NCBI RefSeq assembly: GCF_000731315.1
Contig: NZ_HG938353.1
Span: 3,100,001-3,164,000 of the forward strand
DNA from: Neorhizobium galegae bv. orientalis str. HAMBI 540
GTDB lineage: Bacteria > Pseudomonadota > Alphaproteobacteria > Rhizobiales > Rhizobiaceae
Length of the DNA: 64,000 nucleotides
Direction of reading: 5' to 3'
The notes under the pieces were generated by a model, which worked only from the letters and a program-made list of their open reading frames with translations, made no database searches and was not told the origin of the DNA. This document shows positions 1 to 10,514 of the stretch, piece after piece (the stretch's first letter is position 1; every line of letters begins with the position of its first letter). Made by a program: the position numbers and the translations under genes.

Positions 1-183
1 GTTCCACTCGTTCAGCCGGTATGTCGCATAGGTCGTCGCAAAGATAATGATGAGCAATGCCGAGATCAGCACCAGGACGCGATTGCGCACCGGCGCATTC
101 CAGAATGCCTTGCCCATCATGCGGAGCTGGCCCCCCAGGGAAAGCTCGAAATTCTGCAGTGCCGTTTCCGGGGGCTGCGTCAT
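1..183 (-). CDS. SbmA/BacA-like ABC exporter, N-terminal part (cut by window edge)
   Basis: Only the first 61 codons are present; the gene runs off the left edge. The start is the ATG at 183, with GCAAGGAG about 9 bases upstream. The fragment has a polar N-terminus followed by one hydrophobic helix (around residues 33-53) and ends in YRLNEWN. That ending resembles the LNxWN sequence after the first helix of the ABC_membrane_2 family (YddA, SbmA, BacA), fused membrane-ATPase proteins that move peptides or vitamin B12-like compounds. The family call rests on this short motif, so the substrate cannot be judged and the ATPase half lies outside the window. Confidence 0.6.
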   Translation of the reverse strand, partial: MTQPPETALQNFELSLGGQLRMMGKAFWNAPVRNRVLVLISALLIIIFATTYATYRLNEWN

Positions 184-426
184 CGTGTCCGAACTCCTTG
201 CGACTGATCAACTCTCAACGGCGCCGCACCCTTACCACGGCAAGGCGGCCTCTACAGATATGGGGAGCGAAGGTCGCCCGCGCGACCGCTGACGCTGTTT
301 CCAATCGCCCCACTGATGGTTTTAAACGAGAAATCCTCAGATTTCCTTGAAGAGAATACCCTAATCAAAAAGATATTTCACCGGGATCGGCAGAGCAGGT
401 CCCGCAGACTCTGATGCGGCACCGCT

Positions 427-789
427 TTAACCCGCCTTCCGGAAGGCTCGGCTGGAAACTGAAACGGAGTTCAGGCAAGGGTCCTTAGCGTTGGCGTAGA
501 CATAGCCGTCGGCTTTGTGGATGGGGCCGAAATGCAGGCCGTTTTCGGCGCTTCGCCGGCAGAACGCCTCGACATCTTCGACGTCGAAGACAAGCTTGAC
601 GATCGCCTGGCCGCTCCTTAGCCCGCGGCCGGCCGGATGTAGCATGATATTGACGCCGCCGTCCTGCGCCACCAGTTCGACGATCCTGTCGCCTGGCAGC
701 CGCATCGCCCGGAAGCCGAAATGCGTCTCGTAAAAGAGCGCCGTCGCCTCGACATCCTTCACATAGATCACCAGCCTGCCGAGCGACAC
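427..789 (-). CDS. VOC (glyoxalase/bleomycin-resistance fold) family protein
   Basis: A protein of about 120 residues that is one VOC domain built from two beta-alpha-beta-beta-beta modules. It begins LGRLVIYVKDVEATALFYE, the usual first module, and contains FGFRAM and VELVAQDGGV. I chose the GTG at 789 because GGAGG sits five bases upstream; an upstream ATG at 843 would add 18 residues unlike the family. VOC proteins include lyases, dioxygenases and antibiotic-binding proteins, and the function here cannot be told from sequence. It is divergent from the TetR gene, with a TetR-type operator between them, so it might share that regulation (inference). Confidence 0.75.
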   Translation of the reverse strand: MSLGRLVIYVKDVEATALFYETHFGFRAMRLPGDRIVELVAQDGGVNIMLHPAGRGLRSGQAIVKLVFDVEDVEAFCRRSAENGLHFGPIHKADGYVYANAKDPCLNSVSVSSRAFRKAG

Positions 790-884
790 GACATCCTCCA
801 AAGGTTTCCGACCACGTCTCCCAGAGTTACCCAACATCCCCATTTCCCGCTACAGCGCTTGTAAATTATCCTCATCCGTGCTAA

Positions 885-902
885 TGACCGACCAGTCAGT
901 CA
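885..902. promoter_or_regulatory. Probable TetR operator (imperfect 18-bp palindrome)
   Basis: TGACCGACCAGTCAGTCA is palindromic at 14 of 18 positions and lies 19 bases upstream of the TetR start, between that gene and the divergent VOC gene. Its place and symmetry fit an autoregulatory operator of the efflux operon. Binding is inferred. Confidence 0.6.
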
Positions 903-920
903 TAATTGAGAATATAGACG

Positions 921-1541
921 ATGCCCGAGAGGAAAAGAGAGAAACGCGACCCGCAGCAGCGGCGTGCCGATATCTTGGCCGCCGCCTTTGCCTGCTTTTC
1001 CGAGCGTGGTTTTGCCGCCACCCGCATGGAGGATGTCGCGGCCCGCGCCGGCATCGCCAAGGGCACCGTCTACCTGCATTTCCCGGACAAGGAGGCGCTG
1101 TTCACCGAACTCGTCTCCGGCATCGCCTCGCCGATTCTCGGTCAGATCGACGGGCTGGCGGCCAACGAAGCCATCCCGCCGCGTTTCGCCATCTCGATGT
1201 TCTACACCCTCTTCAAGCGCGAGGTGCTGGAGACCGAGCGCCGCCATCTTTTGCGGCTGATCCTGGCCGAAGGCCCGATGTTTCCGGCCGTCACCGAATT
1301 TTATCACCGCGAGATCATTTCCAAGGGTCTTGGCGTGCTGCGCATCCTCCTGAAGCGGGCGGCCGAGCGCGGCGAGTTGCGCAACCCGGCCATCGCCGAA
1401 CTCCCGCAGATCGTCATCGCACCGGCTCTGCTGTCGATCGTATGGACGACGCTGTTCGAAGGTTACGAACACCTCGACACCCAAAAACTCTTCGACGCCT
1501 TCCTGGAAACCCTGTTCGTGCCGGAAGGAGGTGCGAAATGA
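921..1541 (+). CDS. TetR/AcrR family transcriptional regulator
   Basis: A 206-residue regulator. The N-terminal helix-turn-helix is clear: the helix containing AAFACFSERGF, then GIAKGTVYLHFPDKEALF, the TetR recognition-helix signature, at about residues 45-65. The remainder is the ligand-binding and dimer domain. It is the first gene of a four-gene run. Its TGA overlaps the ATG of the HlyD gene (ATGA), so the genes are translationally coupled, and it probably represses its own efflux operon through the palindrome at 885-902. The order TetR-HlyD-ABC-ABC2 resembles the CecR-YbhGFS system of E. coli. The ligand is unknown. Confidence 0.9.
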   Translation: MPERKREKRDPQQRRADILAAAFACFSERGFAATRMEDVAARAGIAKGTVYLHFPDKEALFTELVSGIASPILGQIDGLAANEAIPPRFAISMFYTLFKREVLETERRHLLRLILAEGPMFPAVTEFYHREIISKGLGVLRILLKRAAERGELRNPAIAELPQIVIAPALLSIVWTTLFEGYEHLDTQKLFDAFLETLFVPEGGAK

Positions 1542-2503
1542 AGCGCGTCCTCGCCATCATCATCCTCGCGGGCGCTGCCCTCGCTGCTCTGCCCTTCCTC
1601 TTCGCCGATAAGCCGCCGCGCCCCTACCAGGGCTGGGTCGAGGCAGATACACTGTTCATCGGTGCCGAAAGTGCCGGCCGGCTCACCCAGGTAAACATTG
1701 CCGAGGGCGCAACGATCGCGGCCGGCGCGCCGCTCTTCAGGCTCGACTCCTCAAGCGAAGAAGCCGCCGTCGCCGCGGCCCGCGCAGCGCTTGCCCGCTC
1801 CCAGGCCGAACTGGATCTGGCGCATGCCGCCCAGAAGCGCCCGGAAGAGATCGACGTGCTGCGCGCTTCCGAACGGGAAGCCACCGCCCGACTGGACCTC
1901 GCCGAACAGGATCTCGACCGCACCCGGGTTCTCGTCGAGCGCGGCACCGCGACGCGCGCCAATCTCGATACGGCGACCGCTACCGAGGCCGCCAACCGCG
2001 CCGCCCTCGACAACGTCCGCAGCCAGATCATCCTCGCCGCCCTCCCCGCCCGCGATGAGACGCTGCGACAGACGGAGGAATCGGTCGCCGCCGCCAAGGC
2101 CGATCTCGCCTCGGCGCAGGCAGCGCTGGCCCGCCGCTCGGTTTCGGCACCCGCTGCCGGCAGCATCGAGACGCTCTATTACAGGAACGGCGAAGTCGTC
2201 CCCGCCGGCCGCCCGATCGTCGCACTCCTGCCGCCCGAAAACGTCCGCATCCGCTTTTTCGTGCCGGAAACCGAGATCGCCCGCCTGTCGCTCGGTCAGC
2301 CGGTTCGTGTCACCTGCGACGCCTGCCGGCCGTCCGACGCAAAAGTCAGCTTCATCGCCAGGAACGCGGAATACACGCCGCCGGAAATCTACAGCCTCGA
2401 AGAGCGTGCAAAACTCGTCTACCGCATCGAGGCCATCCCGACCGATCCGAAGGTGCTCCGCCCCGGCCAGCCGGTCGACGTCCTGCCCGGACCACGCCTA
2501 TGA
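1538..2503 (+). CDS. HlyD/YbhG-type periplasmic adaptor of an ABC efflux pump
   Basis: A 321-residue membrane fusion protein. An N-terminal signal anchor (residues 4-22, mostly Ile/Leu/Ala) is followed by a biotinyl-lipoyl half (YQGWVEADTLFIGAESAG). A long Ala/Arg/Glu-rich helical hairpin spans about 75-200, then comes the second lipoyl half (SVSAPAAGSIETLYYRNGE) and a beta-barrel domain. It links an inner-membrane ABC transporter to the outer membrane. The start overlaps the TetR stop, and its own stop overlaps the next ATG by four bases, so the operon is tightly coupled. Confidence 0.88.
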   Translation: MKRVLAIIILAGAALAALPFLFADKPPRPYQGWVEADTLFIGAESAGRLTQVNIAEGATIAAGAPLFRLDSSSEEAAVAAARAALARSQAELDLAHAAQKRPEEIDVLRASEREATARLDLAEQDLDRTRVLVERGTATRANLDTATATEAANRAALDNVRSQIILAALPARDETLRQTEESVAAAKADLASAQAALARRSVSAPAAGSIETLYYRNGEVVPAGRPIVALLPPENVRIRFFVPETEIARLSLGQPVRVTCDACRPSDAKVSFIARNAEYTPPEIYSLEERAKLVYRIEAIPTDPKVLRPGQPVDVLPGPRL

Positions 2504-3453
2504 CCGCCGCCGAAACCTACGAAGTCGACGCCCCGGAAACGGTGATCGACGTCCATCACCTCACCAAGAGCTTTGGCGGCCGCAAGGTGGTCGACGACCT
2601 CTCCATGTCGGTGAAGAAAGGCCGCATCCACGGCTTTCTCGGCCCCAACGGCTCCGGCAAGACGACTACCATACGCATGCTCTGCGGCCTGCTGACGCCA
2701 GACAGCGGCGACGGCACCTGCCTCGGCTTCGACATCCTGACCGAAAGCGACCGCATCCGCCGTCGGGTCGGTTACATGACCCAGAAATTCTCGCTCTACC
2801 AGGACCTGTCGATCCGCGAAAACCTCGAATTCGTCGCTCGCGTCTATGGCCTCGCCGATCCGCGCGCCAAGGCGAGCGCTGCAATCGAACGCCTCGGCCT
2901 CAAGGGCCGCGAGAAACAATTGGCCGGCGAGCTTTCCGGCGGCTGGAAACAGCGCCTCGCGCTTGGCGCCTGCATACTGCCTGAACCGGCACTTCTTCTC
3001 CTCGACGAACCGACCGCCGGCGTCGACCCGAAGGCCCGCCGGGATTTCTGGAACGAGATCCATGCGCTTGCCGCCAACGGCCTCTCGGTGCTGGTCTCGA
3101 CCCATTACATGGACGAGGCCGAGCGCTGCCATGAGATCGCCTATATCGCCTACGGAAAACTGCTCGCCGAAGGCACGGTGGACGAGGTGATCGCCGGCAC
3201 CGGCCTCGTCACCTTCACCGTCTCCGGCCCGGGCGCCGACCGTCTGCAAGCGGAACTCGAACAGGCAACCGGTGTCGACATGATCGCCCCCTTCGGCACC
3301 AGCCTGCATGTCGCCGGCCGCGATGCCGCAACCCTCGAACAGGCAATCGCTCCCTATCGCGACAGGCCCGGCCTCAAATGGGAAAAGGGCGAACCGACGC
3401 TTGAAGACGCCTTCATCGACCTGATGCGCCGCTCGGAGGACAATTTCAAATGA
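2500..3453 (+). CDS. ABC transporter ATP-binding protein (drug-efflux type)
   Basis: A 317-residue ATPase. Walker A is GPNGSGKTT at residues 48-56, the signature is LSGGWKQR, Walker B is LLLLDEPTAGVD and the switch is STHYMDEAERC. The region after about residue 225 is the usual C-terminal extension of the CcmA/YbhF class. It has a single nucleotide-binding domain, so it should act as a dimer, unlike E. coli YbhF with two. It overlaps the adaptor and the permease genes by four bases each and probably powers export through the permease encoded next. Confidence 0.92.
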   Translation: MTAAETYEVDAPETVIDVHHLTKSFGGRKVVDDLSMSVKKGRIHGFLGPNGSGKTTTIRMLCGLLTPDSGDGTCLGFDILTESDRIRRRVGYMTQKFSLYQDLSIRENLEFVARVYGLADPRAKASAAIERLGLKGREKQLAGELSGGWKQRLALGACILPEPALLLLDEPTAGVDPKARRDFWNEIHALAANGLSVLVSTHYMDEAERCHEIAYIAYGKLLAEGTVDEVIAGTGLVTFTVSGPGADRLQAELEQATGVDMIAPFGTSLHVAGRDAATLEQAIAPYRDRPGLKWEKGEPTLEDAFIDLMRRSEDNFK

Positions 3454-4616
3454 CCCCGGCGCCCGGCAATACCAACGGCAATGGCTCTTCGGGCGGCAGC
3501 TCCTTCGGCCGCTTCTGGGCGATGACGGTCAAGGAATTCATCCAGATGACCCGCGACCGCATCACGCTCGCGACCATGGTCATGCTGCCGATCATGCAGC
3601 TTTTCCTGTTCGGTTTTGCCATCAACACCACGCCGCACAACCTGCCGACCTCCGTGCTGATGCGCGAAAACAGCGATGTCGGCCGCTCCATCCTCGCCGC
3701 CTTGAAGAACACCGACTTCTTCGAGATCAAATCGGTTGTCACCCGCGCCGAGGACATGGATTCGCTGCTGCAATCGGGAAAGGTGCTGTTCGTCGTCGAA
3801 ATCCCCGAAGGTTTCGAACGCTCGCTGCGCCGCGGCGATTCGCCCTCGCTGCTGGTCGCCGCCGACGCCACCGACCCGGTGGCCGCAAGCTCGGCGCTCG
3901 GAGCACTCTCCGGTATCATCTCGACCGCGCTCGAAAACGACCGCCAAATCACTCTAGCGGAGCCTGTGAAACCCGCCTTCCAGATCGTCCAGCACCGCCG
4001 CTACAACCCGGCAGGTTCCTCGACCTTGAACATCGTCCCCGGCCTGCTCGGCACGATCCTCACCATGACGCTGCTGATCTTCACCGCCCTCTCCGTTACC
4101 CGCGAGGTCGAGCGCGGCACGATGGAGAACCTGCTGTCGATGCCGATCAAGCCGCTGGAGATCATGCTCGGCAAGATCGCCCCTTACGTGCTGATCGGCC
4201 TCATCCAGGCGCTGGTGATCATCGGCGTCGGCATCCTCGTCTTCCAGGTGCCGATCCTCGGCGATTCCTTGTCGCTGACCGCGGCGACCGCCCTCTTCGT
4301 CATCACCAACCTGTCGATCGGCTACACCTTCTCGACGATTGCCGCCAACCAGCTGCAGGCCATGCAGATGGCGATGATGTTCTTCCTGCCGAACATTCTT
4401 CTCTCCGGCTTCATGTTCCCCTTCGCCGGCATGCCCAATTGGGCACAGTGGATCGGCGAGGCGCTGCCGCTCACCCACTATATCCGCATCGTCCGGGCGG
4501 TGATGCTGAAGGGCGCTAGCATCGAGACCTTGGTCTATGACACGCTGGCGCTGGCCGGCCTGATGGCCGTCGCCATGCTGATCGCGGTCCGCCGTTTCCG
4601 CCGCACGCTGGATTGA
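3450..4616 (+). CDS. ABC-2 type transporter permease
   Basis: A 388-residue membrane protein of the YhhJ/YbhS group. The cytoplasmic start (FWAMTVKEFIQMTRDR) leads into the first helix, a periplasmic loop of about 140 residues follows, and then five helices from about residue 190. Typical ABC-2 sequences are visible: REVERGTMENLLSMPIKPLE before the third helix and LPLTHYIRIVRAVMLKGA near the end. Only one permease is encoded, so a homodimer is expected, whereas YbhS and YbhR form a heterodimer. It closes the efflux operon; no clear T-tract terminator follows within the next 140 bases. Confidence 0.9.
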   Translation: MTPAPGNTNGNGSSGGSSFGRFWAMTVKEFIQMTRDRITLATMVMLPIMQLFLFGFAINTTPHNLPTSVLMRENSDVGRSILAALKNTDFFEIKSVVTRAEDMDSLLQSGKVLFVVEIPEGFERSLRRGDSPSLLVAADATDPVAASSALGALSGIISTALENDRQITLAEPVKPAFQIVQHRRYNPAGSSTLNIVPGLLGTILTMTLLIFTALSVTREVERGTMENLLSMPIKPLEIMLGKIAPYVLIGLIQALVIIGVGILVFQVPILGDSLSLTAATALFVITNLSIGYTFSTIAANQLQAMQMAMMFFLPNILLSGFMFPFAGMPNWAQWIGEALPLTHYIRIVRAVMLKGASIETLVYDTLALAGLMAVAMLIAVRRFRRTLD

Positions 4617-4755
4617 AGACTGCAAACCCTACGTATTTCACCAGTATTGCCGCATCGCGATAAGCTTGGAATACGCCTTGCTTTATTCTCGTGCATTGCA
4701 CAAAATCCCGGCAACGATCATCGATCGGTCAGCGTAAAGGCCGGCAAGGGGAAGT

Positions 4756-7700
4756 ATGTCGATCAAGGCGAGTATCTACCACCTTACCCATTACATGTAC
4801 GACAAGCCCGTCCGTCTCGGACCGCAGATCATCCGCCTCAAACCGGCCGCCCATTCGCGCACCAAGGTGCTCAGCCATTCGCTGAAGGTGACGCCCTCCA
4901 ATCACTTCGTGAATCTGCAGCAGGACCCTTACGGCAATTACCTCGCCCGCTTCGTTTTTCCGGACCCCGTCACCGAGTTCAAGATCGAGGTCGACCTCGT
5001 CGCCGACATGACGGTCTACAATCCCTTCGACTTCTTCGTCGAAGAGGACGCGATGAAATGGCCGTTCAGCTATCCGCCTGAACTGGTCGAGGACCTGTCG
5101 ATCTACATGGTGCCGGAGCCGCCGGAACCGGCGCTCGTCGACTACCTCAAGACCTTCGACATGTCCCCGGGCCAGCCGACGGTCGACATGATCGTCGGCA
5201 TCAACGCCCGCCTGCAGCAGGCGATCGGGTATGTCATCCGCATGGAGCCGGGCGTGCAGACGCCGGAGCAGACGCTGACTTCCGCCATGGGCTCCTGCCG
5301 CGACACCAGCTGGCTGCTTGTCCAGATCCTGCGCCATCTCGGCCTCGCCACCCGCTTCGTCTCGGGCTACCTCATCCAGCTCACCCCGGACCTGAAGGCG
5401 CTCGACGGTCCCTCCGGCACCGAAGTCGATTTCACCGACCTGCACGCCTGGTGCGAGGTCTATCTTCCCGGCGCCGGCTGGGTCGGCCTCGATCCGACCT
5501 CGGGACTTCTGACCGGCGAAAGCCATATCCCGCTTGCCGCCACGCCGCATTTCCGCAATGCCGCGCCGATATCCGGCGGTTATTTCGGCGAGGCTGACAC
5601 CTCCTTCGCCTTCGATATGAAGGTCAACCGGGTCGCCGAACATCCGCGCATCACCAAACCCTTCTCCGATGAGTCGTGGGATGCGCTGAACGACCTCGGC
5701 GAACAGGTCGACCGCGTGCTGAAGGCGCAGGACGTGCGCCTGACGATGGGCGGCGAACCGACTTTCGTATCGATCGACGATTTCGAATCCGGCGAATGGA
5801 ACACCGATGCAGTCGGCCCCACCAAACGCGAAAAGGCCGATATCCTGATCCGCAAGCTGCGCGAGCGTTTCGCGCCCGGCGGCTTCATGCATTACGGCCA
5901 GGGCAAATGGTATCCGGGCGAAACCCTGCCACGCTGGACCTTTTCGCTCTACTGGCGCAAGGACGGCCGACCGATCTGGACCAATCCCGACCTCGTCGCC
6001 GAGGAAGGCCGCGACTATGGCATCGGCGAACAGGATTCCGCCAAGCTCCTGACCGGCATCGCAAGCGAACTCGGCATTGCCCCGGACATGGTCGTACCGG
6101 CCTATGAAGATCCGGCGGAATGGATCATCAAGGAAGGCAACCTGCCGGACAATGTCGATCCGTCCAATTCCAAGCTCAAGGATCCGGAGGAACGCAACCG
6201 TATCGCCCGTGTCTTCGAACGCGGCCTGACCAGTGCCAGCGGTTATGTCCTGCCCGTCCAGGCGTGGAACGCGCAGGCCACGGGAAGCTCGGCGGCTAAG
6301 CGCTGGATCAGCGAGAGGTGGCGCACCCGCCGCGGCAAGATCTTCCTCGTGCCAGGCGACAGCCCGGTCGGTTATCGCCTGCCGCTCGGCACCCTGCCCT
6401 ATGTTCCGCCATCGCAGTTTCCCTATATCCACGAGGCCGACCCCTCGATCCCCCGCCAGCCGCTGCCCGAGGAGATCGTCCCGGCCGGCCGTGCCATGCC
6501 TGAATCCTCGTTCAAGGCAGGCGACGCCGCCAATCCCGGCCGCGTCGAACAAACCCTCGGCGAAATCGGCGGCGCGGTGCGTACCGCGATTTCGGTCGAA
6601 GCCCGCGACGGCCGGCTCTGCGTCTTCATGCCGCCGGTCGAAAAGATCGAGGACTATCTCGAACTAATCGCCGCCGCCGAAAACGCTGCGGCCGCAATCG
6701 GCCTTCCCGTCCATATCGAAGGTTATGCTCCGCCGCATGACGAGCGCATCAACGTCATCCGCGTCGCGCCGGATCCCGGCGTCATCGAGGTCAACATCCA
6801 TCCGGCCGCCAGCTGGGAAGAGACGGTTTCGATCACCACCGCGATCTACGAGGAAGCCCGCCAGAGCCGCCTCGGCGCTGACAAGTTCATGATCGACGGC
6901 CGCCACACCGGCACCGGCGGCGGCAACCATGTCGTGGTCGGCGGCGCCAACCCGAACGACAGCCCGTTCCTGCGCCGCCCCGACCTGCTGAAGAGCCTGG
7001 TGCTGCACTGGCAGCGCCATCCGTCGCTCTCCTACCTGTTCTCCGGCCTGTTCATCGGCCCGACCTCCCAGGCGCCGCGCATCGACGAGGCCCGTCACGA
7101 TTCGATGTACGAGCTGGAAATCGCGCTTGCCCAGGTGCCGGCGCCCGGCCAAGGCGCCCCGCCACTGCCGTGGCTGGTCGATCGCCTGTTCCGCAACCTT
7201 CTGACCGACGTCACCGGCAATACCCACCGCTCGGAAATCTGCATCGACAAACTGTTCTCGCCGGACGGCCCGACCGGTCGCTTGGGCCTCGTCGAGTTCC
7301 GCGGTTTCGAAATGCCGCCGAATGCCCGCATGTCGCTTGCCCAGCAATTGCTGGTCCGGGCGCTGATCGCTCGCTTCTGGAAGAACCCGCTGCAGGGCCG
7401 GTTCGTGCGCTGGGGCACGGCGCTCGCCGACCGTTTCATGCTACCGCAATATGTCTGGGCCGATTTCATGGACGTCCTCCAGGACCTGCGCGAAAACGGC
7501 TTCGACCTGCGTCCCGAATGGTTCGAGGCACAGCTCGAATTCCGCTTCCCCTTCTTCGGCGAGGTCGAATACGAGGATTCCAAGCTCGAACTGCGCCAGG
7601 CGCTCGAACCCTGGCACGTGATGGGCGAACAGGGTGCCATCGGCGGCACCGTGCGGTATGTCGATTCGTCGGTCGAGCGCCTCCAGGTCCGGCTCGAAAC

Positions 7701-8094
7701 CACCAACCCGGCCCGCTATACCGTGGCCTGCAACGGCCGTGCCGTACCGCTCAAGGGCACCGGGACGTCCGGCGTCTCGGTTGCCGGCGTCCGCTTCAAG
7801 GCCTGGCAGCCGTCCGCCGGCCTGCACCCGGTCCTGCCGGTTAATACGCCGCTCACATTCGACATATATGATACATGGTCCGGCCGTTCGATCGGCGGCT
7901 GCATCTATCACGTTGCCCATCCGGGCGGGCGTAGTTATGACACCTTCCCGGTCAACGGCAACGAGGCGGAAGCGCGCCGGCTCGCCCGGTTCGAACCATG
8001 GGGTCATACCGCTGGAAGTTATACGCTTCTGGCAGAAATGCCCTCGCCCGAATTTCCGCTGACGCTCGATCTGCGCCGGCCGCAAGGAGTCTGA
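4756..8094 (+). CDS. Transglutaminase-like domain fused to DUF2126 (predicted peptide ligase)
   Basis: A 1112-residue cytosolic protein with no signal peptide. Residues 1-280 form a bacterial transglutaminase-like peptidase: N-terminal beta domain, then the core with Cys181 ([10 protein letters not shown]), His230 (DLHAWCEVY) and Asp246 (GLDPTSG). Residues from about 320 to 1105 are DUF2126, reported to be a COOH-NH2 ligase of the glutamate-cysteine ligase/glutamine synthetase fold; MGGEPTFVS and the stretch containing [11 protein letters not shown] are conserved landmarks. GGGGAAG precedes the ATG. It begins a three-gene run with the ATP-grasp/alpha-E gene and a second transglutaminase. Substrate and product are unknown; the fused ligase and protease suggest synthesis and trimming of a peptide. 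Confidence 0.88.
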   Translation: MSIKASIYHLTHYMYDKPVRLGPQIIRLKPAAHSRTKVLSHSLKVTPSNHFVNLQQDPYGNYLARFVFPDPVTEFKIEVDLVADMTVYNPFDFFVEEDAMKWPFSYPPELVEDLSIYMVPEPPEPALVDYLKTFDMSPGQPTVDMIVGINARLQQAIGYVIRMEPGVQTPEQTLTSAMGSCRDTSWLLVQILRHLGLATRFVSGYLIQLTPDLKALDGPSGTEVDFTDLHAWCEVYLPGAGWVGLDPTSGLLTGESHIPLAATPHFRNAAPISGGYFGEADTSFAFDMKVNRVAEHPRITKPFSDESWDALNDLGEQVDRVLKAQDVRLTMGGEPTFVSIDDFESGEWNTDAVGPTKREKADILIRKLRERFAPGGFMHYGQGKWYPGETLPRWTFSLYWRKDGRPIWTNPDLVAEEGRDYGIGEQDSAKLLTGIASELGIAPDMVVPAYEDPAEWIIKEGNLPDNVDPSNSKLKDPEERNRIARVFERGLTSASGYVLPVQAWNAQATGSSAAKRWISERWRTRRGKIFLVPGDSPVGYRLPLGTLPYVPPSQFPYIHEADPSIPRQPLPEEIVPAGRAMPESSFKAGDAANPGRVEQTLGEIGGAVRTAISVEARDGRLCVFMPPVEKIEDYLELIAAAENAAAAIGLPVHIEGYAPPHDERINVIRVAPDPGVIEVNIHPAASWEETVSITTAIYEEARQSRLGADKFMIDGRHTGTGGGNHVVVGGANPNDSPFLRRPDLLKSLVLHWQRHPSLSYLFSGLFIGPTSQAPRIDEARHDSMYELEIALAQVPAPGQGAPPLPWLVDRLFRNLLTDVTGNTHRSEICIDKLFSPDGPTGRLGLVEFRGFEMPPNARMSLAQQLLVRALIARFWKNPLQGRFVRWGTALADRFMLPQYVWADFMDVLQDLRENGFDLRPEWFEAQLEFRFPFFGEVEYEDSKLELRQALEPWHVMGEQGAIGGTVRYVDSSVERLQVRLETTNPARYTVACNGRAVPLKGTGTSGVSVAGVRFKAWQPSAGLHPVLPVNTPLTFDIYDTWSGRSIGGCIYHVAHPGGRSYDTFPVNGNEAEARRLARFEPWGHTAGSYTLLAEMPSPEFPLTLDLRRPQGV

Positions 8095-8102
8095 AACACC
8101 CG

Positions 8103-10514
8103 ATGTCCAAGGCACCGGCAACCGAACGCAAGGCAAAAGAGGGGATCGCTCGCGATCCCCTGCTTGGTTATGCGGCGCTGCCGGGCGTTGCCGACGAGAT
8201 GCTCGACGCGAACGGCCAGATCCGGCCGGTCTGGCGTAACCTGATCTCCCATCTCGGCCGCATGACCGAAGGCGAGCTGCGCGAGCGTTTCGCCCGCGCC
8301 GACCGTTACCTGCGCGATGCCGGCGTTTTCTACCGCACCTACGGCGCTCAGGGGAGCGGTGAGCGCAACTGGCCGATCAGCCATGTGCCGGTGCTGATCG
8401 ACGGCCGGGAATGGGAAACCGTCTGCAAGGGCCTCGTGCAGCGCGCCAATCTTCTGGAAGCGCTGATTGCCGATATCTACGGTGAGAACAAGCTGGTGCA
8501 GGAAGGTTTCCTGCCGCCGGCGCTGATTGCCGGAAATTCTGAATTCCTGCGCCCGCTGGTCGGCGTCAAGCCGGTCGGCGGCCATTACCTGCATTTCTGC
8601 TCCTTCGAGATCGGACGCGGCCCGGACGGAAACTGGTGGGTGCTTGCCGACCGTACCCAGGCGCCGTCGGGTGCCGGCTTCGCGCTGGAAAACCGCGTCG
8701 CCACCACCCGCGCCTTCTCCGACATCTATGCCGAGAGCCATGTCCATCGGCTGGCCTCCTTTTTCGGTGCCTTCCGCGATGCGCTGCAGTCTCACAAGCA
8801 GCACCCGGACGACCGCATTGCCGTGCTTTCGCCCGGTCCCGCCAACGAGACCTATTTCGAACACGCCTATATTGCCCGCTATCTCGGCTTCATGCTGCTC
8901 GAAGGCGAGGACCTGACGGTCGTCAACGACCGCGTCATGGTTCGCACCGTCGCCGGCCTCAAGCCGGTCGGCGTGCTCTGGCGCCGTCTCGATGCGGCTT
9001 ACGCTGATCCGCTCGAGCTCAACCAGCACTCCCACATCGGCACCCCCGGCATGGTCCAGGCGCTGCGGGCCGGCGCGCTCACATTCGTCAATGCGCTCGG
9101 TTCCGGCATCCTCGAAACCCGCGCGCTGCTGGCCTTCGCACCGACCGTCTGTCGGCGGCTGATCGGCGAGGACCTGATCATGCCCTCGATCGCCACCTGG
9201 TGGTGCGGCCAGAAAAAGGAACGCGAGCACGTCGCCAAGAATATCGAGCGGATGGTCATCGGTCCCGCCTATTCGCGGTTGCCCTTCTTCGACGACAACG
9301 GCCAGTCGGTGCTCGGCTCGTCGTTGCGCAAGACCGCCAAGGAAACGGTCGGCGAATGGCTGGCGACCGAAGGCGCCAAATTGGTCGGCCAGGAGGTGGT
9401 GACGCTTTCGACGACGCCCGTCTATGTCAACGGCAAGCTCACCCCGCGGCCGATGTCGTTGCGCGTCTTCGCCGCCCGCACCGAACACGGCTGGCAGATC
9501 ATGCCGGGCGGTTTTGCCCGCATCGGCGCCGGCGACGACGTGGCGGCGATCGCCATGCAGTCCGGCGGGGCTGCGGCCGACGTCTGGATCGTCAGCGACA
9601 AGCCGGTCGCGAGGGCGACGCTTCTGCCGCCCGAGGAGAGTTTCACCCGCAACATGCCCGGCAGCCTGCCGAGCCGCGCCGCCGACAATCTCTACTGGTT
9701 GGGGCGGTATATCGAGCGGGCCGAAGGGGCGCTGCGCATCCTGCGCGCCTGGCACCAGCGTTATGCCGAATCCGCCGATCCGAACGCGCCGCTGCTCGCC
9801 GACGTCACCCGTTACCTCAAGGGCACCGACATCGAGATGGTGAAGGCGGTGCCGGCAACGCTTTTGCGCAACATCGACAGCGCCATCTATTCGGCAAGCA
9901 ATATCCGCGACCGCTTCTCGCCGGATGGCTGGCTGGCACTAACAGACTTGGCCAAGACCGCCCGCCGCTTCCACGACACCGTGCATGCGGGCGACGACGC
10001 CTCGCATGCCATGACCATCCTGCTGCGCAAGCTCGCGGGCTTTGCCGGTCTGGTGCATGAAAACATGTACCGTTTCACCGGCTGGCGTTTCCTGTCGATC
10101 GGCCGTCATCTCGAACGTGGCATGCACATGACCCGCCTGCTCGGCCACATGTCTGGCCCGGATGCGCCGGACGGCTCGCTCGACATGCTGCTTGAGATCG
10201 GCGACAGCGTCATGACCCATCGCCGCCGCTACAACGTCGCCACCGCAAGGCTGACGGTCGCCGACCTCTTGGGGCTCGACCCGCTCAATCCGCGCTCGAT
10301 CCTCTTCCAGTTGAACGAGATCCGCACCGAGGTGGAACAGCTGCCGAACGCCTTCGTCAACGGTCAGATGTCGCCCTTTTACCGCGAGGCGATGCGGCTG
10401 CATTCCGGCCTTGCGGTGATGACCCCGGAAGGGATGAGCGAGGAGACCTACCGCAAGCTCGAACAGGAGATGGAGAAGCTGTCCGATATTCTCGGCCAGA
10501 CTTATTTCAGCTGA
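8103..10514 (+). CDS. Circularly permuted ATP-grasp ligase fused to alpha-E domain
   Basis: An 803-residue cytosolic fusion. Residues 80-490 are the circularly permuted ATP-grasp type 2 domain (DUF404/DUF407), with landmarks FYRTYGAQGS, YLHFCSFEIGR, LSPGPANETYFEHAYIARYL and EDLIMPSIATWW. From about residue 515 comes the all-helical alpha-E domain (DUF403), beginning PSRAADNLYWLGRYIERAEG. In many bacteria these are separate neighbouring genes; here they are one protein. ATP-grasp enzymes join a carboxylate to an amine using ATP. The ATG at 8103 is the likely start, eight bases after the upstream stop, with GGAG further up. Its stop overlaps the next start (TGATG). Confidence 0.9.
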   Translation: MSKAPATERKAKEGIARDPLLGYAALPGVADEMLDANGQIRPVWRNLISHLGRMTEGELRERFARADRYLRDAGVFYRTYGAQGSGERNWPISHVPVLIDGREWETVCKGLVQRANLLEALIADIYGENKLVQEGFLPPALIAGNSEFLRPLVGVKPVGGHYLHFCSFEIGRGPDGNWWVLADRTQAPSGAGFALENRVATTRAFSDIYAESHVHRLASFFGAFRDALQSHKQHPDDRIAVLSPGPANETYFEHAYIARYLGFMLLEGEDLTVVNDRVMVRTVAGLKPVGVLWRRLDAAYADPLELNQHSHIGTPGMVQALRAGALTFVNALGSGILETRALLAFAPTVCRRLIGEDLIMPSIATWWCGQKKEREHVAKNIERMVIGPAYSRLPFFDDNGQSVLGSSLRKTAKETVGEWLATEGAKLVGQEVVTLSTTPVYVNGKLTPRPMSLRVFAARTEHGWQIMPGGFARIGAGDDVAAIAMQSGGAAADVWIVSDKPVARATLLPPEESFTRNMPGSLPSRAADNLYWLGRYIERAEGALRILRAWHQRYAESADPNAPLLADVTRYLKGTDIEMVKAVPATLLRNIDSAIYSASNIRDRFSPDGWLALTDLAKTARRFHDTVHAGDDASHAMTILLRKLAGFAGLVHENMYRFTGWRFLSIGRHLERGMHMTRLLGHMSGPDAPDGSLDMLLEIGDSVMTHRRRYNVATARLTVADLLGLDPLNPRSILFQLNEIRTEVEQLPNAFVNGQMSPFYREAMRLHSGLAVMTPEGMSEETYRKLEQEMEKLSDILGQTYFS

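Noticed and set aside
47..350. Two short plus-strand open frames at the left edge
   Set aside because: They are antisense to the ABC exporter start and the following gap, without motifs or ribosome-binding sites.
4729..6552. 607-codon open frame on the minus strand opposite the transglutaminase-DUF2126 gene
   Set aside because: Antisense shadow. The plus strand shows a complete catalytic triad and family landmarks.
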